A stretch of 64,000 nucleotides of DNA, from contig JAZOPS010000020.1 of assembly GCA_045655645.1 (NCBI GenBank), positions 22,443 to 86,442 of the forward strand, in the 5' to 3' direction. Shown piece after piece: positions 9,105 through 17,211 of this stretch. Position numbers and translations under genes: made by a program. A model generated the notes under the pieces. That model was not told where the DNA came from and ran no database searches. It worked only from the letters and a program-made list of their open reading frames with translations. The first letter of the stretch is position 1. Each line of letters starts with the position of its first letter. The stretch comes from Fimenecus sp045655645. GTDB lineage: Bacteria; Bacillota; Clostridia; Oscillospirales; Acutalibacteraceae.

Positions 9105-10949
9105 ATGGTTAAAAAGGATATTGAAAAATTACTTAAAAAAGTTCAGAAACCTGCTCGTTATACAGGTGGCGAACTCAATAGTGTAATTAAAGATAAAAAA
9201 GATATAAAACTTCGATATGCATTCTGTTTTCCCGATAATTACGAAATCGGTATGTCGCATCTTGGTATGAAAATACTTTATAGTCTTGTAAATGAGCGAC
9301 AGGATGCTTGGTGTGAAAGAGTTTTTGCGCCTTGGGAAGATATGGAAGCACTTATGCGTGAAAATGATGTTAAACTCTACGCACTTGAAAGTGGCGATTC
9401 ACTTGACGAGTTCGATTTGGTAGGTTTTACATTGCAATATGAATTGAGTTATACCAATGTACTCAATATGCTCGACTTGGGTGGAATACCCGTTCTCAAA
9501 AAAGACAGAACAAGCCTGACACCAATTGTTATTGCAGGTGGACCTTGTGTGTGCAACCCTGAACCAATGGTGGATTTTATTGACATTTTCTTGCCAGGCG
9601 AAGGTGAAGAAGTTACAAACGACCTTATTGACTTGCTTATTGAGCATAAAGAAAAGGGTTCAACCAGACTTGAATTCTTGCGTGAAGCAGCAAAAATCGA
9701 TGGCGTGTATGTACCTGAATTTTATAATGTTGATTATAACGAAGACGGTACAATAAAATCCGTTGAAAACATTGAAACTGCACCAGAAAAAGTTAAAAAG
9801 AGAATAGTATCAGACCTTGATAATGCTCACTATCCAAAAGATTTTGTAGTACCATTTATTGATGTTGTTCAGGATAGAACCGTGGGTGAGGTTTTCCGTG
9901 GTTGTATCCGTGGATGTCGTTTCTGTCAGGCAGGGTTTATTTACAGACCAATACGCGAAAAATCCCCTGAAACCATCAATGAACAATGTCGAAGAATAAG
10001 TGATGCAACAGGTTATGACGAGATTTCACTTTGTTCACTTTCAACAAGTGACTACACAAATATTGAAAAGCTTATTCCAATGCTTTTTGATTGGGCATTA
10101 AAAGAAAATATCAATGTTTCATTACCATCACTTCGTGTTGATAATTTCTCTGACGAGCTTATGGAAGAACTCAAAAAAGTTCGTCGTAGTGGTCTTACAT
10201 TCGCTCCTGAAGCAGGAACACAAAGACTTCGCGATGCAATTAACAAAAACGTTACCGAAGAAGAAGTGCTTCGTACGGCTTTAAAAGCTTTCGATGGTGG
10301 TTGGACAAGCGTTAAACTTTACTTTATGATGGGACTTCCAACAGAAACTCTTGATGATATCAAAGGTATATGTGACCTTGCCCAAAAAGTTGTTGATACA
10401 TTCTATCGCAATCCAAATAAACCCAAGGGTAAGGGTGTTCAGGTTAGTGTTAGCTGTGCATCTTTTGTGCCAAAGCCATTCACACCTTTCCAATGGGAAC
10501 CACAGGATACTGCAGATATGCTCATTGAAAAGCAAAAGGTATTGCTTTCAAGCACAACAAGCAAAAAAATCGTAATCAGTTATCATCAGTCAGATACATC
10601 CGTTCTTGAAGGTGTTCTCGCTCGTGGTGACAGAAGACTTGGTGATGTAATCTATAAAGCATGGCAAAAGGGTTGCAAGTTCGACAGTTGGGATGAATTC
10701 TTTGATTTCGCAAAATGGCGTGAAGCATTTAATGAATGCGAATTAACAACTGAATTCTATGCAAATCGTCGCAGAACTTATGATGAAATTCTTCCTTGGG
10801 ACCACATGGATTATGGTATTCGCAAAGAGTTCCTTGTTGAAGAAAATAAAAAAGCACACGAGAGTGTGACAACACCTCATTGTAGAATTAAATGCTCTGC
10901 TTGTGGTGCAAATAAATTGAATGGGGGTAAATGTGATGCCAGAAGTTAA
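9105..10949 (+). CDS. TIGR03960-type B12-binding-like/radical SAM protein
   Basis: 614 residues from ATG 9105, preceded by GTGAGG; a GTG at 9093 overlaps that ribosome binding site. The N-terminal third (about 30-230) resembles the B12-binding-like fold (FPDNYEIGMSHLGMKILY). The radical SAM cluster motif is CIRGCRFC, followed by QAGFIYRP. A cysteine-rich tail (CRIKCSACG) resembles a zinc ribbon. It is the usual partner of the DUF2344 protein encoded next, which overlaps it by 14 bases. The pair is often found near ribonuclease G and ribosomal protein genes, and an RNA-modifying role has been suggested but not shown. Confidence 0.85.
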   Translation: MVKKDIEKLLKKVQKPARYTGGELNSVIKDKKDIKLRYAFCFPDNYEIGMSHLGMKILYSLVNERQDAWCERVFAPWEDMEALMRENDVKLYALESGDSLDEFDLVGFTLQYELSYTNVLNMLDLGGIPVLKKDRTSLTPIVIAGGPCVCNPEPMVDFIDIFLPGEGEEVTNDLIDLLIEHKEKGSTRLEFLREAAKIDGVYVPEFYNVDYNEDGTIKSVENIETAPEKVKKRIVSDLDNAHYPKDFVVPFIDVVQDRTVGEVFRGCIRGCRFCQAGFIYRPIREKSPETINEQCRRISDATGYDEISLCSLSTSDYTNIEKLIPMLFDWALKENINVSLPSLRVDNFSDELMEELKKVRRSGLTFAPEAGTQRLRDAINKNVTEEEVLRTALKAFDGGWTSVKLYFMMGLPTETLDDIKGICDLAQKVVDTFYRNPNKPKGKGVQVSVSCASFVPKPFTPFQWEPQDTADMLIEKQKVLLSSTTSKKIVISYHQSDTSVLEGVLARGDRRLGDVIYKAWQKGCKFDSWDEFFDFAKWREAFNECELTTEFYANRRRTYDEILPWDHMDYGIRKEFLVEENKKAHESVTTPHCRIKCSACGANKLNGGKCDARS

Positions 10950-11619
10950 AAAATGGGCTATGGAAGTGCGAATGTCTTTCCAAAAAACAGGTATGGCAAA
11001 GTTTATCTCTCACCTTGATACAGTTCGTTGCATTTCAAGGGCTATGAAAAGAGCTTGTGTACCTATCTGGTACACAGAAGGCTTTAATCCCCATGCTTTT
11101 TTGACATTTGCAATGCCACTTTCATTAGGCTTTGAAAGTCTTTGCGAAACGGTTGATTTTCGTCTTATGGAAGAAGTTGATTTAGAAGAGCTTGCAGAAA
11201 GAATTAACAATGCTCTTCCAGTTGATATAACAGTAAAAGAAATTTATGTTTATGAAACTTCTCCTAACGACATTCGTTGGGCAGAATATAAAATCATATT
11301 CAATAACCCTGACGCTTTATTGCTTGATAAGGCTGAATCAGTTCTTTCTGCTGATGAAATAATGGTTCTCAAAAAAGCGAAACAAGGCAGAAAGAAAGTA
11401 GAAAAAGAAGTAAATATTAAAGAACATATCAAATCATTTGAACTAAATAATGAAGATGGAAAACTCATACTAAACACTGTTTTATCATCGGGCACAAGTA
11501 TCAATATCAATCCAATGCTTTTGATTGGTGCGCTTGCTAAAGATACTGAAACAGATGAGCAAGATGTTGATATAATAAAAATTCAATCATATACAGAAAA
11601 TATGGAAGAATTTAAATAA
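10936..11619 (+). CDS. TIGR03936 / DUF2344 protein
   Basis: 227 residues from ATG 10936, with GGGGGT 7 bases upstream. The N-terminus (VRMSFQKTGMAKFISHLDTV, then GFNPHAFLTFAMPLSLGFES) is the DUF2344 signature. In some bacteria this domain is fused to the C-terminus of the TIGR03960 radical SAM protein; here the two are separate, overlapping genes. The function is unknown. It ends just before the rplS promoter. Confidence 0.85.
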   Translation: MPEVKKWAMEVRMSFQKTGMAKFISHLDTVRCISRAMKRACVPIWYTEGFNPHAFLTFAMPLSLGFESLCETVDFRLMEEVDLEELAERINNALPVDITVKEIYVYETSPNDIRWAEYKIIFNNPDALLLDKAESVLSADEIMVLKKAKQGRKKVEKEVNIKEHIKSFELNNEDGKLILNTVLSSGTSININPMLLIGALAKDTETDEQDVDIIKIQSYTENMEEFK

Positions 11620-11633
11620 ATATAAAAAAACTC

Positions 11634-11662
11634 TTGCATTTTCACTTGACTTGTGATATTAT
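11634..11662 (+). promoter_or_regulatory. Sigma-A promoter of rplS
   Basis: TTGCAT (11634-11639), 17-base spacer, TATTAT (11657-11662). The predicted start near 11669 leaves a roughly 100-base structured leader before rplS. Confidence 0.8.
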
Positions 11663-11668
11663 ATTTGA

Positions 11669-11766
11669 GCATTTGCGGTAGTCCGCAGAAAAATAACTAT
11701 TATCTCGGGTGGTCCTCTGCTGAACTTCGGTACGAACACTTGAAAAATTTTTATCGGAGGTTAGTT
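11669..11766 (+). promoter_or_regulatory. Candidate L19 ribosomal protein leader
   Basis: The untranslated leader of rplS folds into a TGCGG/CCGCA hairpin (11674-11687). A second arm pairs CGGGTG near 11706 with CACTTG near 11737 through G-U pairs, around a TTCG/CGAA stem. A CCTC segment could pair with the GAGG of the ribosome binding site (11757-11760). Firmicutes rplS commonly carries an autoregulatory L19 leader, and position and folding fit. I matched it by place and structure, not by covariance model. Confidence 0.55.
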
Positions 11767-12108
11767 ATGGACGCATTAAAATTAATGACAGAGGGTTGCA
11801 TTAAAGAAGCAAACCCAGCAATCAGAGTCGGTGACGTTGTTAAAGTACACGTTAAGATTCGTGAAGGCGAAAGAGAAAGAATTCAGGTATTCGAAGGAAC
11901 AATCATTGCTCGCAAGGGTGCTGGTGTTTCTGAAACATTCACAGTACGTCGTGTATCATACGGTGTAGGTGTTGAAAGAGTATTCCCTGTTAATTCACCA
12001 AACGTTGCAAAGGTAGAAACAGTTAGACGCGGTAAGGTTCGCAGAAGCAAACTCTACTATCTTCGTGACAGAGTTGGTAAGGCTGCTAAAGTTAAAGAGC
12101 AGATATAA
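11767..12108 (+). CDS. rplS: 50S ribosomal protein L19
   Basis: 113 residues from ATG 11767 after a strong CGGAGG site; the frame upstream runs back through the structured leader and is not coding. IRVGDVVKVHVKIREGERER, RKGAGVSETFTVRR and RRSKLYYLRDRVGKAAK are textbook L19. The protein sits at the interface of the two ribosomal subunits. It is monocistronic here, between its own promoter/leader and a terminator, without the usual rimM-trmD neighbours. Confidence 0.97.
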   Translation: MDALKLMTEGCIKEANPAIRVGDVVKVHVKIREGERERIQVFEGTIIARKGAGVSETFTVRRVSYGVGVERVFPVNSPNVAKVETVRRGKVRRSKLYYLRDRVGKAAKVKEQI

Positions 12109-12131
12109 TCGAATCGTCAAAATGCAAACAG

Positions 12132-12155
12132 AGCAGAGAGTAATCTCTGCTTTTT
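12132..12155 (+). terminator. Intrinsic terminator after rplS
   Basis: Perfect stem AGCAGAGA / TCTCTGCT with a GTAA loop, followed by TTTTT. Confidence 0.9.
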
Positions 12156-12177
12156 GTTTATCAAAAGGAGAATCACT

Positions 12178-13101
12178 ATGGATTGGACCGAAATCAAAAT
12201 TCACATTGATGCAGAAAACATTGACCGTGCAGCAGATATTGCAAGTATGGCTGTACCTTATGGTATTTATATTGAAGACTATCGAACACTTGAACAAGAA
12301 GCATGGGAAATAGCTAATATAGACCTTATTGACGAAGAATTGTTAGCCAAAGACAGAACAAAAGGCTGTGTTCATATCTATATTTCGCCAGAAGAAAATT
12401 ATATGGAAGCAATTTCATTCTTAACAGAAAGATATGAAAGCGAAAACGTCCCACATACAATTGAGCACGTAGTTTGTAAAAACGAAGATTGGGAGAATAA
12501 CTGGAAAGAGTATTTCAAACCAATGAAAATTGGTGAAAAATTGCTTATCCGTCCTCTCTGGATTGACGACTATGATGCAGACGGCAGAGCAGTTTTGAGC
12601 ATTGAGCCAGGTCTTGCTTTTGGTAGTGGTGGACATCACACAACTCGTCTTTGCCTTGAAACTCTTGAAAAACATGTTAAAGCAGGCGATAGTGTCCTTG
12701 ACTGTGGTTGTGGTAGTGGTATTTTATCAGTTGCATCACTTTTAATGGGCGCTGATAACGCAACAGGTGTTGACATTGATAAATTAGCTGTTAAAACTGC
12801 AATTGAAAATGGTAAAGTTAACGGCTTTGAAACACCGAAATACAACATTCTCAATGGTAACCTTGTTGATAAAGTAACAGGTACATTTGATGTTGTTGTT
12901 GCAAATATCGTAGCAGATATCATTATTCTCTTCTCATCTCAGGTAGGGGATTTCTTGAAGGATGACGGTGTTTTCATCACATCAGGTATTATTGAACCAC
13001 GCGAAGAAGAAGTAACAAATGCATTTATCGAAAATGGATTTGAAATCATTGAACGCTATGAATCAAGCGGATGGCTTTGCTTTGTTTGTAAAAAGAAATA
13101 A
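12178..13101 (+). CDS. prmA: Ribosomal protein L11 methyltransferase
   Basis: 307 residues from ATG 12178 after AAAAGGAG. The N-terminal substrate-recognition domain is followed by a class I SAM-dependent methyltransferase with motif I DCGCGSGILS, preceded by FGSGGHHTTRLCLE, and the PrmA motif VVANIVADII. It trimethylates ribosomal protein L11. In many Clostridia prmA sits beside dnaJ or rsmE; here it is single, between terminators, and depends on read-through past the rplS terminator or a weak promoter I do not see. Confidence 0.93.
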   Translation: MDWTEIKIHIDAENIDRAADIASMAVPYGIYIEDYRTLEQEAWEIANIDLIDEELLAKDRTKGCVHIYISPEENYMEAISFLTERYESENVPHTIEHVVCKNEDWENNWKEYFKPMKIGEKLLIRPLWIDDYDADGRAVLSIEPGLAFGSGGHHTTRLCLETLEKHVKAGDSVLDCGCGSGILSVASLLMGADNATGVDIDKLAVKTAIENGKVNGFETPKYNILNGNLVDKVTGTFDVVVANIVADIIILFSSQVGDFLKDDGVFITSGIIEPREEEVTNAFIENGFEIIERYESSGWLCFVCKKK

Positions 13102-13106
13102 TATGG

Positions 13107-13135
13107 ATGGGACGAGTAATATCGTCCCATTTTTT
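13107..13135 (+). terminator. Intrinsic terminator after prmA
   Basis: Stem ATGGGACGA / TCGTCCCAT with a 6-base loop and TTTTT. Confidence 0.9.
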
Positions 13136-13146
13136 GTAAAAAATAC

Positions 13147-13175
13147 TTGACAAATTTTGTAAAATAATATATATT
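13147..13175 (+). promoter_or_regulatory. Sigma-A promoter of the feo operon
   Basis: Consensus TTGACA (13147-13152), 17-base spacer, TATATT (13170-13175). The first operator-like palindrome starts 9 bases after the -10 box, so a bound repressor would block the start site. Confidence 0.85.
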
Positions 13176-13184
13176 TATATACAG

Positions 13185-13245
13185 GTTAGCGTTGGCTAAC
13201 TTTATATATTGTCAAAAAGTTAGCGATTGCTAACAAATGGCTAAC
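13185..13245 (+). promoter_or_regulatory. Palindromic operator pair upstream of feoA
   Basis: Two near-identical palindromes occur: GTTAGC-GTTG-GCTAAC (13185-13200) and GTTAGC-GATT-GCTAAC (13219-13234). An extra half-site GGCTAAC lies at 13239-13245. Their centres are 34 bases apart, about three helical turns. Position over the transcription start of an iron-transport operon suggests binding of an iron-responsive repressor, most likely of the DtxR/IdeR family whose boxes share TTAG/CTAA half-sites. That assignment is inference. Confidence 0.65.
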
Positions 13246-13297
13246 AAACATAAGAAATACAACTTGACCATAAAATTTAAGAGAAGGAGAGTGTGCT

Positions 13298-13528
13298 ATG
13301 AAAACATTGAGAGATGTAAAAATCGGCAATAAAGCAAAAGTTATCAAAGTGCACGGCGAAGGCGCAATTAGACGACGCATTATGGATATGGGTATCACAA
13401 AAGGTGTTGAATTATATGTTAGAAAAGTAGCACCTTTAGGTGACCCACTTGAGATATATGTAAGAGGATATGAGCTGTCGCTTAGAAAAGCAGATGCAGA
13501 AATGATTGAGGTTGAAGACATAAAATGA
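13298..13528 (+). CDS. feoA: Ferrous iron transport protein A
   Basis: 76 residues, the usual size. The SH3-like FeoA fold is shown by VIKVHGEGAIRRRIMDMGI and DPLEIYVRGYELSLRKADAE. FeoA is a small cytoplasmic protein that assists the FeoB transporter. The start follows GAAGGAGAG. Its end overlaps feoB by 4 bases (ATGA), indicating translational coupling. Confidence 0.95.
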   Translation: MKTLRDVKIGNKAKVIKVHGEGAIRRRIMDMGITKGVELYVRKVAPLGDPLEIYVRGYELSLRKADAEMIEVEDIK

Positions 13529-15639
13529 GTATTAAAATCGCACTTGCAGGTAACCCAAACTGTGGCAAAACAACACTTTTTAATTTATTGACAGGTTCAA
13601 ACCAATTTGTTGGCAACTGGCCGGGTGTTACCGTTGAAAAAAAAGAAGGTAAACTCAAAAATAATGATGATGTTATAATCGTCGACTTACCGGGTATTTA
13701 TTCTTTATCACCATATACACTTGAAGAAGTTGTTGCAAGAAAGTTTCTTGTTGATGAGCGTCCTGATGCAATCATAAACCTTGTTGACGGAACAAATCTT
13801 GAAAGAAATCTTTATCTTACAACACAACTTACAGAACTTGGAATTCCCGTTGTTGTTGCAATTAATATGATGGATGTTGTGGCAAAACGCGGAGATAAAA
13901 TCGATATTGATATTTTGTCAAAGAAAATTGGTTGCCAAGTGGTTGAGATTTCTGCACTCAAAGAAACAGGTATAGACGAAGTTGTGCAGATTGCAATTAA
14001 CATTGCAAAAACTCAACACAGAGCACCAATACATAGATATAGTGGTGCTGTTGAACACGCACTTGCTCACATTGAAGAGGCAACAATTCATAATATGAAC
14101 ACACCTCAACAGCGTTGGTATGCAGTTAAAATTTTTGAACGAGACCAACAGGTGCTTTCAACATTGAATATTGATAAAAATACTCTCAGTCATATCGAAA
14201 TGGATATAAAAATGACTGAAACCGAACTTGATGATGACGCTGAAAGCATTATTATCAACGAGAGATATTTATTCATTGAATCCGTTGTTAAAGAATGCTT
14301 TAAAAGAAAAAGACGAAATCATGTAACAACATCTGATAAAATCGACAAAATTGTTACAAACAGATTTTTGGCATTGCCAATTTTCGCAGTTGTAATGTTC
14401 TTGGTTTATTATGTGTCGGTTTCAACAGTTGGTACATGGGCAACAGATTGGGCAAATGATGGCGTTTTCGGTGAGGGTTGGTCGTTCTTTGGAATGTTTG
14501 TTCCAAGTGTGCCACAGCTTGTTGAATCGTTACTCAATACACTTAACTGTGCTGATTGGTTGCAAAGTTTAATCCTTGATGGTATCGTTTCAGGTGTAGG
14601 TGCAGTTTTGGGCTTTGTTCCACAAATGATAGTCCTTTTCATCTTCCTTGCATTCCTTGAAGCTTGTGGTTATATGTCAAGAGTAGCATTTATGATGGAT
14701 AAACTTTTCAGAAAGTTTGGTCTTTCTGGTAAATCCTTCATTCCAATGTTAATCGGCTCAGGTTGTAGTGTTCCGGGTATTATGGCATCTCGAACAATCG
14801 AGAATGAGAGAGACAGAAGAATGACAATCATCACAACATCTTTCATTCCTTGCAGTGCAAAACTTCCTGTTATCGCACTCATTGCAGGTAATCTTTTTGA
14901 TGATGCGTGGTGGGTAGCCCCTAGTGCATATTTTGTTGGTGTAACTGCAGTTGTTGTTTCAGGAATAATGCTTAAAAAGACCAAACTCTTTTCAGGTGAT
15001 GTTGCACCATTTGTGCTTGAATTACCACTTTATCACATGCCAACATTCCAGAATATAATGAGAAGTATGTGGGAGAGAGTAAGTTCTTTCATTAAAAAAG
15101 CAGGAACAGTTATTCTTGTTTCATCAATTATTATCTGGCTCGGCTCATCATGGGGTTTGATGAATGGCAAATTTACATTCAGTCTTGATATGCCTCTTGG
15201 TGATAGTGTTCTTGGTATAATTGGTAATGCAATCAAATTCATTTTTGTTCCATTGGGCTTTGGTAGTGCAGAAACTGCAGTTGCAACAATAATGGGACTT
15301 ATTGCAAAAGAAGAAATCGTTTCAGTTCTTGAAATTCTCAAATTTGATGGACTCAACCAGCTTGCAGGTTATTCATTCCTTGTGTTCAATCTTCTTTGCG
15401 CACCTTGCTTTGCTGCTGTGGGCGCTATCAGAAGAGAAATGAACTCTCCTAAATGGACCTTTTTTGCAATTGCTTATCAATGCACATTGGCTTATGCCGT
15501 GTCACTTATGATTTACCAATTCGGTAATCTCTTTATGGGTACACCAAATATTATAGGTTTGGTTTGTGCAATACTTGTTCTTGTGGCAATAGTATTTATG
15601 CTTACAAAACCCTTTAAAGAATATAAAAATAAAGGTTGA
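13525..15639 (+). CDS. feoB: Ferrous iron transporter FeoB
   Basis: 704 residues. The N-terminal G domain carries G1 GNPNCGKTTLFN, G3 DLPGIYSL, G4 NMMD and G5 SALK. After the helical spacer there is a polytopic membrane domain with the two gate motifs (SGCSVPGIMASR and CSAKLPVIALIAG), the cysteines of which are conserved in the family. It imports Fe2+ across the cytoplasmic membrane. It lies in a feoA-feoB-Cys-rich protein operon under one promoter with two palindromic operators. Confidence 0.96.
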   Translation: MSIKIALAGNPNCGKTTLFNLLTGSNQFVGNWPGVTVEKKEGKLKNNDDVIIVDLPGIYSLSPYTLEEVVARKFLVDERPDAIINLVDGTNLERNLYLTTQLTELGIPVVVAINMMDVVAKRGDKIDIDILSKKIGCQVVEISALKETGIDEVVQIAINIAKTQHRAPIHRYSGAVEHALAHIEEATIHNMNTPQQRWYAVKIFERDQQVLSTLNIDKNTLSHIEMDIKMTETELDDDAESIIINERYLFIESVVKECFKRKRRNHVTTSDKIDKIVTNRFLALPIFAVVMFLVYYVSVSTVGTWATDWANDGVFGEGWSFFGMFVPSVPQLVESLLNTLNCADWLQSLILDGIVSGVGAVLGFVPQMIVLFIFLAFLEACGYMSRVAFMMDKLFRKFGLSGKSFIPMLIGSGCSVPGIMASRTIENERDRRMTIITTSFIPCSAKLPVIALIAGNLFDDAWWVAPSAYFVGVTAVVVSGIMLKKTKLFSGDVAPFVLELPLYHMPTFQNIMRSMWERVSSFIKKAGTVILVSSIIIWLGSSWGLMNGKFTFSLDMPLGDSVLGIIGNAIKFIFVPLGFGSAETAVATIMGLIAKEEIVSVLEILKFDGLNQLAGYSFLVFNLLCAPCFAAVGAIRREMNSPKWTFFAIAYQCTLAYAVSLMIYQFGNLFMGTPNIIGLVCAILVLVAIVFMLTKPFKEYKNKG

Positions 15640-15644
15640 TATTT

Positions 15645-15812
15645 ATGCTTGAATTTTTAAGTGCAAATATAGGTACAATTATTGTTTTTGTTATATTAGC
15701 AGTAATTGTAGGTGCAATAATTTACAAAATGTATCGTGACAAAAAACAGGGCAAATCGTCTTGTGGGTGCAACTGTGCAAGTTGTCCTATGGCAAATGAA
15801 TGTCACAAATAA
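15645..15812 (+). CDS. FeoB-associated Cys-rich membrane protein
   Basis: 55 residues. An N-terminal membrane helix (IGTIIVFVILAVIVGAIIY) is followed by a basic stretch and a cysteine cluster CGCNCASCPMANEC near the C-terminus. This matches the small FeoB-associated Cys-rich family found after feoB in Firmicutes, which takes the place of FeoC. The cysteines could bind iron or sense redox state. It begins 5 bases after the feoB stop and ends just before the operon terminator. Confidence 0.88.
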   Translation: MLEFLSANIGTIIVFVILAVIVGAIIYKMYRDKKQGKSSCGCNCASCPMANECHK

Positions 15813-15816
15813 ATTT

Positions 15817-15851
15817 AAGGTTACTAATCTTTATGGTTAGTAACCTTTTTT
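15817..15851 (+). terminator. Intrinsic terminator of the feo operon
   Basis: 11-bp stem AAGGTTACTAA / TTAGTAACCTT with a 9-base loop and a T tract. The promoter of the next gene starts directly after it. Confidence 0.92.
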
Positions 15852-15852
15852 G

Positions 15853-15881
15853 TTGAAATAAAAATAGAAATGCAATATAAT
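15853..15881 (+). promoter_or_regulatory. Sigma-A promoter of the GH5 gene
   Basis: TTGAAA (15853-15858), 17-base spacer, TATAAT (15876-15881); near-consensus. Confidence 0.82.
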
Positions 15882-15902
15882 AAAAGAAAAAGGGGAGATT
15901 TT

Positions 15903-17150
15903 ATGAAAAAACTAATTTCAATTTTACTTGCATTTGCTTTTATCATAACTTTATTCGGTTGTGGAAAGACCGAAATAAAAACATTAGATGAATATAACAA
16001 TTCAAACCCAAAAGAAATGAGTTTGTTAACCGTCAAAGATGGTTACATAGTTAATGAAAAAGGCGAAAAAATAGTCCTTAAAGGTGTAAATTTGGGTAAC
16101 TGGCTTTTGTGGGAAACTTGGATGGGATTTGTGCCTGAATATACAGAAGATTGGGCATGTTTTGATACACTTGAAGTTTTGCTTGACCGTTTTGGTGAAG
16201 AAAAAACTAATGAAATTGTTAAAACTTTTGAAGACAGTTTCATAACTGAAGAAGATATAGCACAAATTGAAAAAATGGGCTTTAACTGTGTTCGTGTACC
16301 ATTCTGGTATCGCAATTTTATGACTGAAGATTTAAATTGGCTCAGTGAAAATCACAATGATAATAAAGGCTTTCAAAAACTTGACTGGCTTATTAAAATA
16401 TGTGAAAAATACGGGATTTATGTAATGCTTGATTTACACGGTGCACCGGGTGGTCAAAGTAAAAATCATTGCACAGGCAAAGCAGGACGCAATGAACTTT
16501 ATGAAAATGAAGATATGCTGAATGCGACAATAGAACTTTGGACTACAATTGCAAATCGCTATAAAGACAACAAAACCGTGTGTGCCTATGACCTTTTAAA
16601 TGAACCACAAAATAATGGCGGTTATAATGGTGATTACTCTTGGTCGGCAGAAAGTGAAGATGCAGTTTCTCGCACCAATAAGGTTTATGACATTCTCTAT
16701 AAAGCAATTCGAGAAATCGACAAAAACCACATAATCTCATTTGAGGGTGTTTGGTCAACAACAGTTTTGCCAAATCCCAATGAAATGGGTTATGAAAATA
16801 TGCTCTATCAGTTACATCTTTATGATAGAGAAAAAGGTATGATTCGTTATCGTGTAAAAGAACTCAAAACTGCTCGAAAAGACTGGGGTGTAGCAGTAGT
16901 TGTCGGTGAATACAATAACCACGAATGTGAAGAATACGCTCAAAAGAAATATGAACAAAATGACATCAGCCGAATTAAATGGACTTATAAAACATATAAC
17001 GCAGGGGATAGTTGGGGTATCTTCAACAAGCAAGTTGAGCGAATTGATATTAAAACTGCAACTTATGAAGAAATACTCAAATATATAACTGAAAATACTC
17101 GAACAGAAACATTTGATTTTAACGCAGAAGAAATGGCAATTCTTAGTTGA
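15903..17150 (+). CDS. Glycoside hydrolase family 5 lipoprotein (exo-glucanase-like)
   Basis: 415 residues from ATG 15903 after AAGGGGAGA. It has a lipoprotein signal peptide with lipobox LFGC, so it should be anchored outside the membrane. The GH5 TIM barrel follows: KGVNLGNWLLWETWMG, the catalytic acid in YDLLNEPQN and the nucleophile in VVVGEYNN. The NLGNWLLWE start resembles exo-beta-1,3-glucanase-type GH5 members, but the substrate cannot be fixed from motifs. It has its own promoter and no carbohydrate-binding module or dockerin. It lies directly upstream of the arabinose genes, which suggests a plant-polysaccharide role. Confidence 0.85.
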   Translation: MKKLISILLAFAFIITLFGCGKTEIKTLDEYNNSNPKEMSLLTVKDGYIVNEKGEKIVLKGVNLGNWLLWETWMGFVPEYTEDWACFDTLEVLLDRFGEEKTNEIVKTFEDSFITEEDIAQIEKMGFNCVRVPFWYRNFMTEDLNWLSENHNDNKGFQKLDWLIKICEKYGIYVMLDLHGAPGGQSKNHCTGKAGRNELYENEDMLNATIELWTTIANRYKDNKTVCAYDLLNEPQNNGGYNGDYSWSAESEDAVSRTNKVYDILYKAIREIDKNHIISFEGVWSTTVLPNPNEMGYENMLYQLHLYDREKGMIRYRVKELKTARKDWGVAVVVGEYNNHECEEYAQKKYEQNDISRIKWTYKTYNAGDSWGIFNKQVERIDIKTATYEEILKYITENTRTETFDFNAEEMAILS

Positions 17151-17175
17151 TTATTGAGTTTTTTAATGATATAAT
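17147..17175 (+). promoter_or_regulatory. Sigma-A promoter of the arabinose operon
   Basis: TTGATT (17147-17152), 17-base spacer, TATAAT (17170-17175). The -35 box overlaps the GH5 stop codon. No obvious AraR-type palindrome is visible. Confidence 0.75.
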
Positions 17176-17211
17176 TTATAAGATATATACTCATATAAGG
17201 AGTTGGAAAAT

